DNA of 64,000 nt from Viscum album (taxonomy: Eukaryota; Streptophyta; Magnoliopsida; Santalales; Viscaceae): contig OY728158.1 in the NCBI GenBank assembly GCA_963277665.1, positions 598,386,818 to 598,450,817 on the forward strand, given 5' to 3'. Each line of letters begins with the position of its first letter. Within the stretch, counting starts at the first letter, position 1. A program made the position numbers and the translations under genes. Under the pieces are notes generated by a model. It was not told the DNA's origin and did not search any database. It saw only the letters and a list, made by a program, of their open reading frames with translations. Of the stretch, positions 23,921-36,317 are shown piece after piece.

Positions 23921-26900
23921 TTATTCACTATATCAAAAAAAATCATCCTTGAAGGTTCTATAATTTCACCTCATAAACATATTTGTATAGTTCGTCATAA
24001 TTTTCTTAGGTTCCCATGTCATCTCTTCTGTCATATGATTTTTTTCAAATCACCTTTAGTAGTAGAGTCATCTGATTCCTCATCACTTGTTCTATAGTAT
24101 CCAGAATCTAGAGGGTTATGGAACACATCTTGCACTTTAGAAATTACCACTGTCATTTTAAAATAGTAATCCACAAATCCAATTAAATATTTGAATTCAA
24201 AATGAATAACATTCCTGGGGTTCAATATTCCTTTCTTCCCAACTCTTATAACACCCTTCCATGGTGATACCTTAAAGAAAATGTGATCTCCCACTTGAAA
24301 TTACAAATATTTCCTATGGTTATTGGTACAGATAATTTTCTTACTTTCAACTACTTTCATATGGGTTAGAATATCCATTAAATTTTCTTTTTTTCTTTAG
24401 TAAATTATGGTTCTATAAGCTTCAATTCACCAACTTCATCCCAACAAGTGGGTTAATGACATCTCTTACCATATAATACTTCATATGGTTCAATTTGAAT
24501 ACATGAATGAAAGATATTGTTATAGTAAAATTATACCAAATTTAAATAATGATCCAACATACCTTTAAAGTCGGGTGAGTAAGACCTCAACATATCTTCT
24601 AAAGTTTATATAGTCTTTTTTATGACCCATATTTTTTAGGGTGATAAGCAGTTATTAAATAAATCTCAATATTAAGCGGATTCTAAATACTTTCCCATAA
24701 ATTAGATGTAAATTATGGATCACAATCAGAAAAAATTGAAATAGGTTCCCTATAAAGTCATAAAACTTCATTAATATAGAGTTTTTCATAGTGATCTAGT
24801 GTAAAATATTCCCTTAATGTAAGGAAATGTGTAGATTTTATTAATTTCATAAATAATAAACCATATCACATCATTAATTCTTGGAGTATTTTGTAATCTA
24901 GTGAAACATTCCATAGTAATTTCATCACATTTCCATGTATGAATAGGTAGAGGTTTCATTACATGACTAAGATATTGTATCTAATCCATAACTTTTTAAC
25001 AAACCAAATATCTTGTCACGTAAGAAAAAAATTCCCCACTTCATATTATCTTATCAAAATTTTCCTTCAAGTCCCTATACTTATTTCTAAATTTAGGGTG
25101 TTTAGATAAATTCAATCTATGATAATAATCCAATAATTCTCTTTTTAGCTCAGGTATTGAGGGAACACAAATCCTCTTTCCAAATTTTAGAATATCAACT
25201 TCATATATGAAGCCTTTAAATTTCCCATCAGTTAAAGCTTTAATTTTCTTTGAAACATTCTATTCTTAAAACTCATAAATTTTTATCTTTTCCAATAATT
25301 ATGGATTGGTAATCATTTAAAAAATGATTCTTGTTTCCCATTCTTAAGTAATTACCATTTCTATATTTTCTATATTGATGAACAAAGGATCTATTTCGAT
25401 CCAAATTTTGTTTAGAACTCCATGATCCTTCCTAATCAATGCATCTGCTATCTTATTTGTCTTCACTAAGTGGTATTATATTGACAAATCATAATCCTTT
25501 TGTAGATCAATCCATCGTATTTTACACATATTTATTTCTTTCTATAAGAATATTTATTTTAAACTTTTCTGATCTATATATAACTCACATATTTAACCAT
25601 AGTGATAGTGCATCCATATCTTTAAAAAACTATTATGTCTGCTAACTCAATATCATGATTTGGATAGTTTTATTCCTAATTTTTTAACTTCTTTGATGCA
25701 TAGGTAATAACTCAGTCATTCTTCATAAGTAAAAAACCAAGTCCCTTCCTCAATGCATAAATATAAATTAAAAATCCACCATTTCTTGATGGTAGAGTCA
25801 AGATCATAACATTCAATAATCTCTTCTTAAATTCTTCAAACCATTCTTAAAATTCTTTTTTTTTTCAAATAAACATAACTTCTTTATGAGTAATCTTGGT
25901 TAATGGGTAAGCACATCGGAACTTTTTTTGAAACAATCGTTGATATTAACCTGTTAAACCAATGAAATTACATACCTCAGTTATTTTTGTTGGTATAGGT
26001 TATTCTTGAACTACTATTCTATTCATATGATCAATTGAGATTACATACATGGAGATAATATGGCCAAGAAAAGAAACTTTTTTAATCTATAATTCACACT
26101 TGATAAATTTCCCATATAACTATTTTCTTTTAAGGGACTGAAGAAAAATATGCAAGTGGTTATCATCGTCCAAATAGTTCTTCGAGTATAGAAAGATATC
26201 ATTAGTAAACACCATAATAAAATTATCATTGTATTTCCTCAATACTATTTTCATTAGATCCAAAAAAATAGAGGGATTATTAGTTAATCCAAGTGGAGTT
26301 ACTATAAAATCCTAATTTCTATGTCTCATTCAAATTTTTTTATTTAGTATATATTCTTTCTTTACTCACAATTGATGATATCCATAAGAATGTTCAATAT
26401 TGGAAAAATATTGATCTCTATGAAGTTGGTTGAATAATTCCTCAATGTGAGATAGAGGATACTTTTTATTTATCATAATTGCATTGATTTCCCTTTAATC
26501 AATTCACATACTCATTGATCTATCTTTATTCTTAACAAAAAAGGGGATCTCTAAGGTGAAATAGTAAGGAGTATAAATCCCATGTCAATCAAATCCTCTA
26601 GTTGTTTATTAAACAAAACTAACTCTACAGTGTTCATTCTCAAGGGATTCATTGATATAGGTCTTTCATCAAGTATTACATCAATGGAAAACACAACATC
26701 TGACCCTGGTTTATATTTATGTAATTCTTTGAGAGATACAACAATGTATTCCTATACAATAGGTATATACTAAATTTTAAGATTACCCTTTTCATTAGTA
26801 GTTTTTGTGTTCTATTATTCTAAAATAATATCATTTAGAAGAGATAATGGAGTTGGATCCATACATAACTCTGATTATAAATTACCCCCTTAAATATAAA

Positions 26901-27330
26901 GAATTCCATACCTTTACCATGAATCATAATTTCCCTCTCTTTGAAATAAATGTTTATTTTTTATTTTGAAATATAATCCATAATAAGGATTATATCAAAT
27001 TGAACCATATTTATGATAATAAAATCCAAAAATAAAGAATTTTTAGGGAAATCAATGATTAATTATTGACACATCATTGTTGTAGTGAGGTTTTCACTAA
27101 GTGTTTTGACTGAAAACTACCTTATTAAGCTAAATGGTAAATATCTAGTTTTTTTAGAAAACTAAGAATATATAAAATAATTTGATGATCCATAATAAAA
27201 TAAATAATTGGATAAATTTTAGGATATAATTAAAGTACCTCCCACACATCAATAGGAACTTCAACCTCAACTATTGTGATAACATAAGCTTGGCCTTTCT
27301 CTTGTGAACTTTTCAAGAGTAATTTTTCGT
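23921..27330 (-). pseudogene. Element C pol (protease, RT, RNase H, integrase, chromodomain)
   Basis: Decayed gypsy pol in the order expected on the - strand. After the second zinc knuckle comes QAYVITI, the usual protease lead-in (near 27280). RT spans about 25.9-26.8 kb; its active site reads VFTNDIF (near 26200) where the family has FIDDIL, so a catalytic Asp is Asn. RNase H lies at about 25.1-25.9 kb. The integrase end is the best kept: GDHIFFKVSPWKGVIRVGKK (24294 downward). A last EMTWEPKK...TNYTNMF stretch (about 23960-24030) matches the end of a chromodomain. Stops and shifts throughout. Confidence 0.75.
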
Positions 27331-27339
27331 AACTCCTAG

Positions 27340-28250
27340 TATAATCATTTGAATAGTGTACCATTTCCTTACAGATGATGCATTTCATACTTCCATCTTC
27401 TTTCATTCACTTACAATCATGAGCTTGGTGGATTTTTCTCCACACTTCTAGAAAACTCTCATTCCAAATAGGCATGTTCCATTATGTTTCATTCCATATT
27501 TATTTCATGTTTTAAATTACACCCTTCCCTTATTCTAATTTTTTCTTATTTACTTTTTAGATTACTCAATCGTCCTCTTATTATATTTCTTCCCTTATAA
27601 TATATAAGACTTGGAGAATTATTTCTCTATTTCGATAGCACATGATACTATATCCTCAACTGATGATAATTTTTGGGAGACTAGTTTCCTAAAAATAATT
27701 GTCTTAAGATCATTGAATAAATTATCAATATTTCTATTTGGATTACGTATGTAGTTCATGAAATTACTTTATATCCTAGTAATGTTGGATTCATACTTAT
27801 CAATATTCTCATACACCATTTTTCTTAGACTCTAGAATTGTCTCTCCATATCTAATAATTGTTCACAAGGAAAATATTCTTCTCCGAAAAGTTCCTTAAA
27901 ATACTTCTATTCCATGTTTGTTATTTCATCCTCCTCCTTAGTGTTATGAATAAATTACCACCATGGATCCACATATATTGATATATAATAAACATTTATA
28001 TCAAACTTATATATTTCAATACTTCCCAAAGAAAAAAAAGTATTCTTTAAGGAACTTATCCATTTCTCAGCTATAAATAGGTTTGTAGTCACATTGAATG
28101 ATAGAGATTGTTGTTGCATTAAGCAGTCTAATGTTGTTACACTATTTTTTGGATTACCATGATACTCCATAAAGGTAAATTCATTTCTCATAACATGAGT
28201 TAGTTGTCCCAATATAGTTATAAGATGTTTAGATACATCTATAAATCAAT
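27340..28250 (-). pseudogene. Element C gag
   Basis: On the - strand the 27955-28212 frame contains the gypsy gag core: AEKWISSLKNTFFSLG and, further on, ISIYVDPWW, matching the A-W-LE-F...WW pattern of this family. Downstream are two zinc knuckles near 27350-27460: one with CGEK and HQAHDC separated by a frameshift, one reading CIICKEMVHYSNDY, where the last Cys has become Tyr. There are many stops. It lies just inside the 5' LTR, as expected. Confidence 0.75.
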
Positions 28251-28614
28251 CACTAACATTATTATCTTTCCTATGAGGAAAATCCCTACATACATTACAT
28301 GCATTGATATGGTTCCCATTCCTTCTGCTAGGTGTAATTTCTAAACAATTTCATACACTAGATTAGATTATGTATCATAATTTATAATTTCAAAACTAGT
28401 GAAACACCTAACATAAATTGAAAATTTATTTATAAATAATCTCAAAATCATAAGCTTATTTTTTTAGAATATTCTCAATGTTGATTATATGTTTCTGTTT
28501 CCTTAATCTATATTTTCCTAAATCTTTTTCCCAAGATTTTTATTAAACAATATCTACTAATAACTATAAAGACCTTGACCATATTATCCCATAGTATATG
28601 GTTACCTTATTACA

Positions 28615-28632
28615 TTGGTATTAGATATTAAA
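28615..28632 (-). other. Element C primer site remnant
   Basis: On the - strand, TTTAATATCTAATACC directly follows the 5' LTR. It fits a decayed TTTGGTATCTGAGCC site with GG changed to AA, as expected from C-to-T change on the opposite strand. Confidence 0.5.
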
Positions 28633-31600
28633 TATCACATCCCAAAGGACCGAATAGTTCGGTAGTATTGGAAAACTAGATACATACTTGAAACATAAAT
28701 TATAATTGAAAGCATAAAATACAGTATAGTATTTCCTTTTATAAAACCATTATAAAACAAGATTATCCCTAAGTATCAATCATAATATAATTATTGGTAT
28801 CCTAGGGGAAAATAAAAATAAGAAAATGTGTGATTTTGGATGCTCATTAAGGGTATGCATACAGTGAAGGATACATTAGGCATGAATAATACAGTAAGAA
28901 ATAAATGGAAATCAAATAATGTCATAATCCCATGAGTTAAATACATTTACATGGATATCATAACTAATCAAATAGTAACATGTAAATCCGTAAATAATCT
29001 CATAATGAGATAAATACATAATCCTGGAAAACATAAACATATCATCAAAGCCTCATAATAAGACATCTTATATAAATGGATACGGCCTCAGCTAATACAA
29101 AAGCTAGTTTGTCTCATGTGACCTATCGATGCATCATAGGTCTATAGTGGATCCATCCCATCACTTTGTAAGTCCAATGAATTACTTTTTTGAAATGGGT
29201 GAATCATATTAAATATAAAAACTCATATTGAAACTATTATATTAAATTTTAATAATTTCGCCAATAAATAAACATATTCATAAAACATCCAAAGTTATAC
29301 AGATAATGGTATAAAAATTTTATATGTCTAATATAAATAATCATAAAACATCTAATAAAATATGGTAGATTTTAAGAAAATAGAATAATATCATTAACTA
29401 ATAAAACATAACAAAGGATGTTGAAATAAATGAGGATACTTTAAAAATATCATTGGAAAACTTTTGATGAAAATACACATTTAAATTTTAAATCACTTAT
29501 TTTTAAAAAACTATGCACATATAAAAGAAAATATGTTCTTTGAAAATAACTTTGTAAACATGAAAAGAAATATTCAAATCACAAATGTTTCATGAAACAA
29601 AGAAAATCCCCTCATTTTTATTATGTTGAAAAAATAATCCTTCCATATTTTTTTCAAAAATGTATCAAAGTACCCTCTTTGGAAAATGAAAAAACAATTC
29701 CATTCAAACCATTTCTAAAGAGTAAAACATGGAAAAATATAAATTTTAAAAAATAATAAGATAATATGAAAAATATTTTTTAAAATATTTTTAAGAAAAA
29801 TTAATATGAAAGATAAATATTCCCCAATGGAGATTTAAAAATAAACAATCCCAAATAATGATGAGATTGTGAAATAAACCCTTACCTTGTGTTCAACTTC
29901 CTTTTTACAAGTTCAAACCTCATTTATAATACATATTTATTTATTAAACTTATATTACATATCCACAATAATATATATCATACCATTTATGACACACTCA
30001 GAATCTTTTATCACATAATTATTATTAATTCTTTGTTAAAAATCATTGCTTTTGTTAATAATTATTTTATTTTTCATGTATGTTTTGATTCGGTAGTTTT
30101 AGTATATATTCTTTATTCAGAGTTCCATCACATCAAAAATGTTTATAATGATATAAATACCATATTTATTAATTATATATGTATTTAAATTAATCCATTA
30201 AAGAAATATATAGGATAATTTATTACATCGTTAATGGAGATTGTATGTCGTACATGTGCATGAACGTTGTTTTGATTATTCTACTTATAGAACAAAAAAA
30301 AGGTAAAAAATAATTGTCACTTATAGAATAACCATTAAATAATTTAAATAATATATGTTCATAAAATTCATCCTTATTATTATCCAAGTGAAATAGAAAT
30401 GAAAAACAAATCACATCACTTCGTGGAGGTGGTAGTCCACACGTACGCACCTGTGATGTTATCGTTTACCAATAGTTTAGAAGATAATAATATAGATATG
30501 ATATTATTATTTAAGAATTATTATTATGTTATAAATATAATATATAAATATTAAACCTATCATAACTCTCATGCATAAAATGTGGTAATGAAAAATGAGT
30601 TGCATCACTAAGTGGAGCAGTAAGTCGTACGTATGAACGAGTGATACATGCATTTCTTATTTAACGGGAAAGAGGGTGGGTATAAGTGGTTTAATATAAA
30701 TAATAAAATTTAATTATATTTAGGGTAATTAATTTATTATTTTATGATAAACTCTATAGATTTATAATATGTATAATAAGGAATAAATTGAAATAGGTCA
30801 GGTAAGGCAGTCACCTCTACTTTGGGAGACCTTTTTTAGATTCTTTATTAAGGGAATTAAGGTTGGTATTTTAGGGAGACTAGAACATATAGAACATGGA
30901 TATGGGTGTCAATAATATAATTGGTCAAGGATTTGTTGAGATATATAGATCAATGTGGTGTGAATAATTGAGGGATAAGGTTCCCTTTTATAATTATGGT
31001 GAGGGGAATTTTTGGAATTTCTCAAGAGATTAAATTATAATAAATTAATTACCATGTGAAATTCCCCAAAATATAAATGAATTAAAATAAATTTTTTTAT
31101 AAAGTTTTAATCCCATTAATAATTATAATTTATACACGTTTTTATTTCTTTCTAAGCCATACCATTTTGATTAACCACTTGGTTAGTTTTTTTACCTTAA
31201 GAGTAATAACCACTATTTTAAACCTAAAGGGTTATTCATGGTGTAATAAATAGTAAATTGACTCGTAAATGGAACATTTATTATTTTTTAAAGTATATTA
31301 AATTAACATTGATGAGGATAAAATTTTTATAAATTTTAAAAAAATTAATACAATATTATTTTGATAAATTATTATTAATGTCAATTTCGACACTATTCGT
31401 TTAATTTAACTTAAAACACTTAAATACAAAGGTGGAATTCAAATATAATTATATCACAAAACTAAAAAATGTCGTATAGATCTATAAAGTTATTTCACCA
31501 ATTAAATAATTAATATTATATCAAAATTACTATTTTTAAAATCATTTGTTTTTTTATTAAATAAATAATGTATTATCATTGCACAAGCATTTACGTTTAT

Positions 31601-32538
31601 AATATAATTTATAAAAATAGAAAATAAAATTATATAATGAAAATAATTTCATTAATATCAAAATAAGAATTTAGGTTTTTTCATATCTTGATTTATTCCT
31701 TATGTGGGAACATAAAAGTTATTAAAACACTTAGAGTGTCATTTTGTAACTATCTTTGATTTAAATAAAATAAATGTAGTTTTCATGGAAAATTGTCCAC
31801 TAAAAAACTCAAATTAAATAATAATGAGATAAGGGTAAAATAATATTAATCAATTAAGAATTGGGATGAATAATTATGGACTTATCACATAGTTTAACCT
31901 AAATTAACCGAAATTACACTTTACTGAGGAGATAAATTTTACCATGATTACAATTTATTTTAACCAAATATAAAAGGGGTTAAATTTATAAATTTTAACC
32001 ACATGATTCTAAATATGTAATTAATTTCATCAAATTCATTACCTATAAGTGAAAGAAATAAATTTTAAAAAAAACATCACAAAACACAATAAAAATCACA
32101 TTTTAGAAATGTTATTTTTAAGAATAAAACTGGATTTATTCTTATCCCATGCATAATAAAAATATTATATAAATTTTATAACATTTGATTTAATATATAA
32201 TATATAAATTTCATTGAAATAATTCAATAATACTAATTAATTTAATTTATTAATATATAAATATATTGCACACACAAAATAGTTTTTCAAAAAAAAACTT
32301 CTTTTATTATTATTTTCAAATTGATAACCTATTAATTTATTATATAAATATATAAATCATATATATTTAAAATTTTAGTTAGTTATATTTATTGATTATA
32401 GTTTAATATATTGTTTATAATATTGATATAATAATAGATTGTGGTCTATTTGAACTCAGTGTTGTATTCAATGCAAGCTATTGAAGAGATTAATTTTTTT
32501 TAAAAAAAAGACATACCATAAAATCTTGGGGTGCTACA
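28633..32538 (-). repeat. Element C 5' LTR
   Basis: The upper copy; on the - strand it starts TGTAGCACCC and ends GGGATGTGATA, probably an altered TGTGACA. The primer site remnant adjoins its lower edge. Confidence 0.9.
30215..30700 (-). repeat. Three 189-bp repeats in C 5' LTR
   Basis: Same three units as in the other LTR, anchors near 30233, 30421 and 30609. The CGTACG core is kept in the middle unit (CACACGTACGCACC) and in the third (GTCGTACGTATG). Confidence 0.75.
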
Positions 32539-33560
32539 ATAAACTCACCAATTTTCTAGTAAACATCATAATTATCCCATAATAATGGGTTAAGTCCTAA
32601 ATAAATCATAAAAAATACCCATTAGTGATCAAGAAAGTTTTAGTTTAAAAAATCTTAGATATTTACCAAGACATGACATCCAACTCCTATTCGGGTTCTA
32701 TAAATATCCCTAAATTAAAAACAACATGCCCAAGAAATTTTATTTATTTGATCCATAAATGGAAAAATTTACATTTTATAATAAAGTTTTTAAGACCATG
32801 GATTCTCTATGAAAATAGATATATTCTTCTAATATTCCTCATGAGAGCATAAATATATCAATATACCATTAATGAATACAATCATAAATTAATCTAGATA
32901 AAGGTGGAGGACTGGATATAACAAGGCTATAAAAATGGTTGGATCATTCCCTAATTTTAAAAACATCACCAAAAACTCAAAATGGACATATTGGGTTTTA
33001 AAAATCATCTTATACGCATCCTCAACTTTCAAACTGATATGATGATAACCTAAGTAAGGATAAATATATAAAAAATACTTATTCCCCTAAATTTATCAAA
33101 AAGAATCTAGATTCACCATATTTTATAATTAATCTTAATGGTAACCTGATTTTAAATTCATTAAAAAAACATTTTCACAAGATCATAATAGTATTTTTAA
33201 TGAAAATAGTAAGATCACCCCCGCGTGATGCCCTCTATATAACGAATCACTTGAATTTTAGATCTTCCAACTAGATCATCACTTCTATAAACTAAATATA
33301 GGAATATAGTAAGGAGGATTATAAATTATCTCAATACCTAGAACCAAGTCTGTTATAAATTCTACCTCCTTCCCCAGTGGAAATCTTAGAAAATCATCTA
33401 AAAAAATCTTAAAATAAATCTACCATAAAATTATTAACAACACTTACACTACCCTTGACTAACATAAGGATCATTCTCACAGCCTAAGATGTAATAACTT
33501 TCAGTTGACACAATTCAAAGTTATCCCTACTCATATGATAAATATATACTATTTTCATAT
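32539..33560 (-). pseudogene. Element B protease end and reverse transcriptase
   Basis: On the - strand the RT is recognisable from its layout and motifs. VFINGILIYLCSHEEY near 32870 stands where FIDDILIYSKSHEEH is usual, so both catalytic Asp are lost (Asn-Gly). KFLGHV follows near 32740. Upstream (33000-33450) the nucleotide pattern follows the standard gypsy RT palm and fingers. The domain stops at 32539, where element C begins, and its RNase H continues at 20018. Upstream of about 33560 I can no longer follow pol. Confidence 0.7.
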
Positions 33561-36317
33561 CCCACAACCCAATTTTCAAGTCACATAACTACCCTGGACC
33601 ATATCTTTCCACCAATTTTATTCACTAAGAAGTTCTACTACCTCCATTAATTGACTTCCCATAAAACATTTGACTAGTATTATGTTAGGGTTTACTAATC
33701 TATGCATGATACGTTTCAGTGTAATTTAAAACATGAACTCCAATATTTTGGGTTTCCTTCCAAAAAAACCTCTAAAGATATCACATATTTCTATAAGAAT
33801 GACAATAATTTCACGCAATAAAAAATAAATCTTGAATATGGTCTTTACAAACACTTTAATAACACCCCAAAAATATACTTCATTTAGAAAAAATGAATAT
33901 AAATTCTTCCCATAACTACCTGATCACTCACTTCCCAGATAAAAACCATCCATTTTCTTATTCTTACTACTTTCATGGTCCACTAACAACCACTAGTGAC
34001 CTCATATATTCCTATAAATATTTTTTATCCACCAGGTGTTAGTAAAATAATTTCATAATGGTGGGTAAACAAAAGAGTATCACCCATGAATAAATATTCT
34101 ATTCTAAACCACACTCAAAATGATGAGCCTTGGTAAACTCATCACAAAATAGAGTTATATTCAAATTGAGATAATCCATGAATTTAGTTGTGTAATTGAG
34201 AAAAAAACATCCCAAACTACTTCAAATATATATATATCTTCCCCCTTATCCATCCTCGGTGTCTCTAGATAAAAAAATTCAAATAATATAACTTGAAATT
34301 GATCTCATGTGAGGGCTTACAGCCTATTTTCCTAAATAAGAATCCTCTCCATCATCATACTAGTCCCTCAATCCCGAATTCAAAAATCATCAAATTCTTC
34401 CCTCCAGTTATATCAATCAACAGAAAAATCCTACCTATTCATTTGAACTATTCCTCCATACCCCCATAGTATAACATCTCTTTTAAATATAAGTGGAATT
34501 TGTACTAAAAATCATGAACAACATCAGTCATCACCTCCACCTCCCAAGAAGGTCTTTCCTTTAAAATCAAAACCATCTTAAGGAATATTTTCATAATATC
34601 AACCTCAATTTGATTCTCAAGTGATAATATGACAGTATCATCTTGTTATATAATTATTGATACTGATTATAAAATCAATCAATATCAAAATCATTCACAT
34701 GAGGTTCATCAAAATGTTGTTAGGGATGAGGTAAATTTATCAAATCACCGGTATTTTTTACTACCAATTCTCCAATGCAGTGAATCTTTAACCACTGTAA
34801 GTATAATAGCTTATAGTCAGATCACCCCCCATAACTTCAAAGACTTGAATTGGGAATACCTTACACATCATCTACCATATTGATTCATCCAAATGTTATC
34901 ATTCTTTGGTACTACTCATCTCACAACCCTACTTTCTGAAACATAAGAAATAAATCACATTATGAACACATGGATGAAACCACCTAGTACAAACAAAATT
35001 CAGATTAGGATTATGTTCGTTATACTTTCATCCTACATGTATAGGAGAATATAAACATTTCTTTTGTTCCTTTAAAAGTTTTTTTGAGTTATAAGGATAA
35101 ATAATCTACTTAAAATCTGAGTAGGACTACTTTAATAAGTATCAACAACACTATATACCTATTATTAAAACTTATGTTCCCTCTATCTTAATTCTTCACA
35201 TTTAACACTTAAACCTCTAACACCTAGATGTGCCCAAGTGTGATCCTTTTGGATCCACCTCTGGTTTTTGGTTTGGGCCCATCCAACTATATTAGTATTC
35301 AATTTTAAATCGTTATACTCTTCATATATAGATCAATGTCTTTAATATGAAGGGTCCTATTATTGAATTTAGTTAATAACTGCATCTAATTGATGTGTTA
35401 TACTATACAACACCTGATTTTAGTAGAATTCATTTCATTGACCACTTACTCCTAGTGAATATCTAATTTCATATCCCACTCCAGAAGGTGGATTTAATGA
35501 AAAATTTATTTATGAGGAAACATTATGTTCCCCATCATCAGTGAACATACACAAGTTGTGAACTCATGTACTTGATTTTTTAGTACTCCATACATCTGCT
35601 AGGCTACGATCATATTCCCCTACTATTAGTCGCATTACATCCTCTTGATCCATGACTAACTCCCCACGTACATGAATCATATGATCATCCTCATCATTCA
35701 CATACTCATCCTATATTATGTTCCAACTGCTAAACTCATCTATCCAGCTATTGTTATTGAATATCCAATGATCTCACACCATTTAATGTGTATCCATTGA
35801 TCTAACACCCTAATTCTCTCATTGAGCTATCATTCAAATGATATTATTTATCTTGTTAGTGAATTGATTTTTCCACTTGTTGAACCTTCAGTGATTTTAC
35901 TTCAAATACCTGAATCTATAATTCTATATTTTTTATACTATCTTATTCCATGTAATACCATGTGTTTCATCCAATTACACAACTTCCATAGCTTAGATAA
36001 TGAACCCACAAAACAAACACTAAAACTGACAATATTTCACTTGTGAATTTTTTTCACAAGATGAGTCCAATAATTTCCCACTAAAAGGCCATTCAAATTC
36101 TCAAACCAAATTCTCATTGGCTAGATTTCATTCACACACATTATTCCAAAATTGTATGGCTATTTACTCCATACTTCCTTCAAAACATTCAAGATCCTAT
36201 TAAATTAAATCCTCCTTATATTTTTGGAATCATGATCTATCATTCCAATGAAATCATGATACTACTATTAATTCCTACATGGAATTATTGAAACTAAAAT
36301 AAAATAGGGTTTTAATA
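33561..36317. other. Unassigned AT-rich stretch
   Basis: If element B continued on the - strand, its gag should lie here, but I recognise no gag core or zinc knuckle. One acidic open stretch at 35564-35710 (- strand) stands out. The + strand frames at 34629-34883 and 35822-36046 look like chance. Confidence 0.5.
35564..35710 (-). other. Unassigned acidic open stretch (48 codons)
   Basis: Between a TAG and a TGA the - strand reads DEYVNDEDDHMIHVRGEL and then VMDQEDVMRLIVGEYD, ending in ADVW and a short Lys/Ser tail. The composition is protein-like (acidic, few Ile/Lys/Asn runs), unlike nearby chance frames. I do not recognise it. It could be a relic of element B's gag region or of a captured or host exon. 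Confidence 0.3.

Larger units (their letters stand above)
20019..32538 (-). mobile_element. C: Ty3/gypsy chromovirus with 3.9-kb LTRs
   Basis: Two colinear LTRs of 3902 and 3906 bp flank a 4.7-kb body coding on the - strand (gag near 28.2 kb down to integrase near 24.0 kb). The outer ends read TGTAGCACCC on the - strand. It sits in element B between RT and RNase H. No exact target duplication was found (AAATT on the left, ATAAA on the right). The short, stop-ridden body and long LTRs resemble Tekay/Del-type chromoviruses, though the lineage is my inference. Confidence 0.9.

Noticed and set aside
28609..28625. TTACATTGGTATTAGA on the + strand looks like an LTR end plus tRNA-Met primer site of a + strand element
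   Set aside because: All flanking coding (gag, RT, integrase end) is on the - strand, and the same bases read on the - strand fit a decayed LTR end and primer site of element C, with paired LTRs of 3902 and 3906 bp.
20014..32543. AAATT and ATAAA flanks of element C as a target duplication
   Set aside because: Only a weak match and the exact LTR edge is decayed, so no duplication is claimed.
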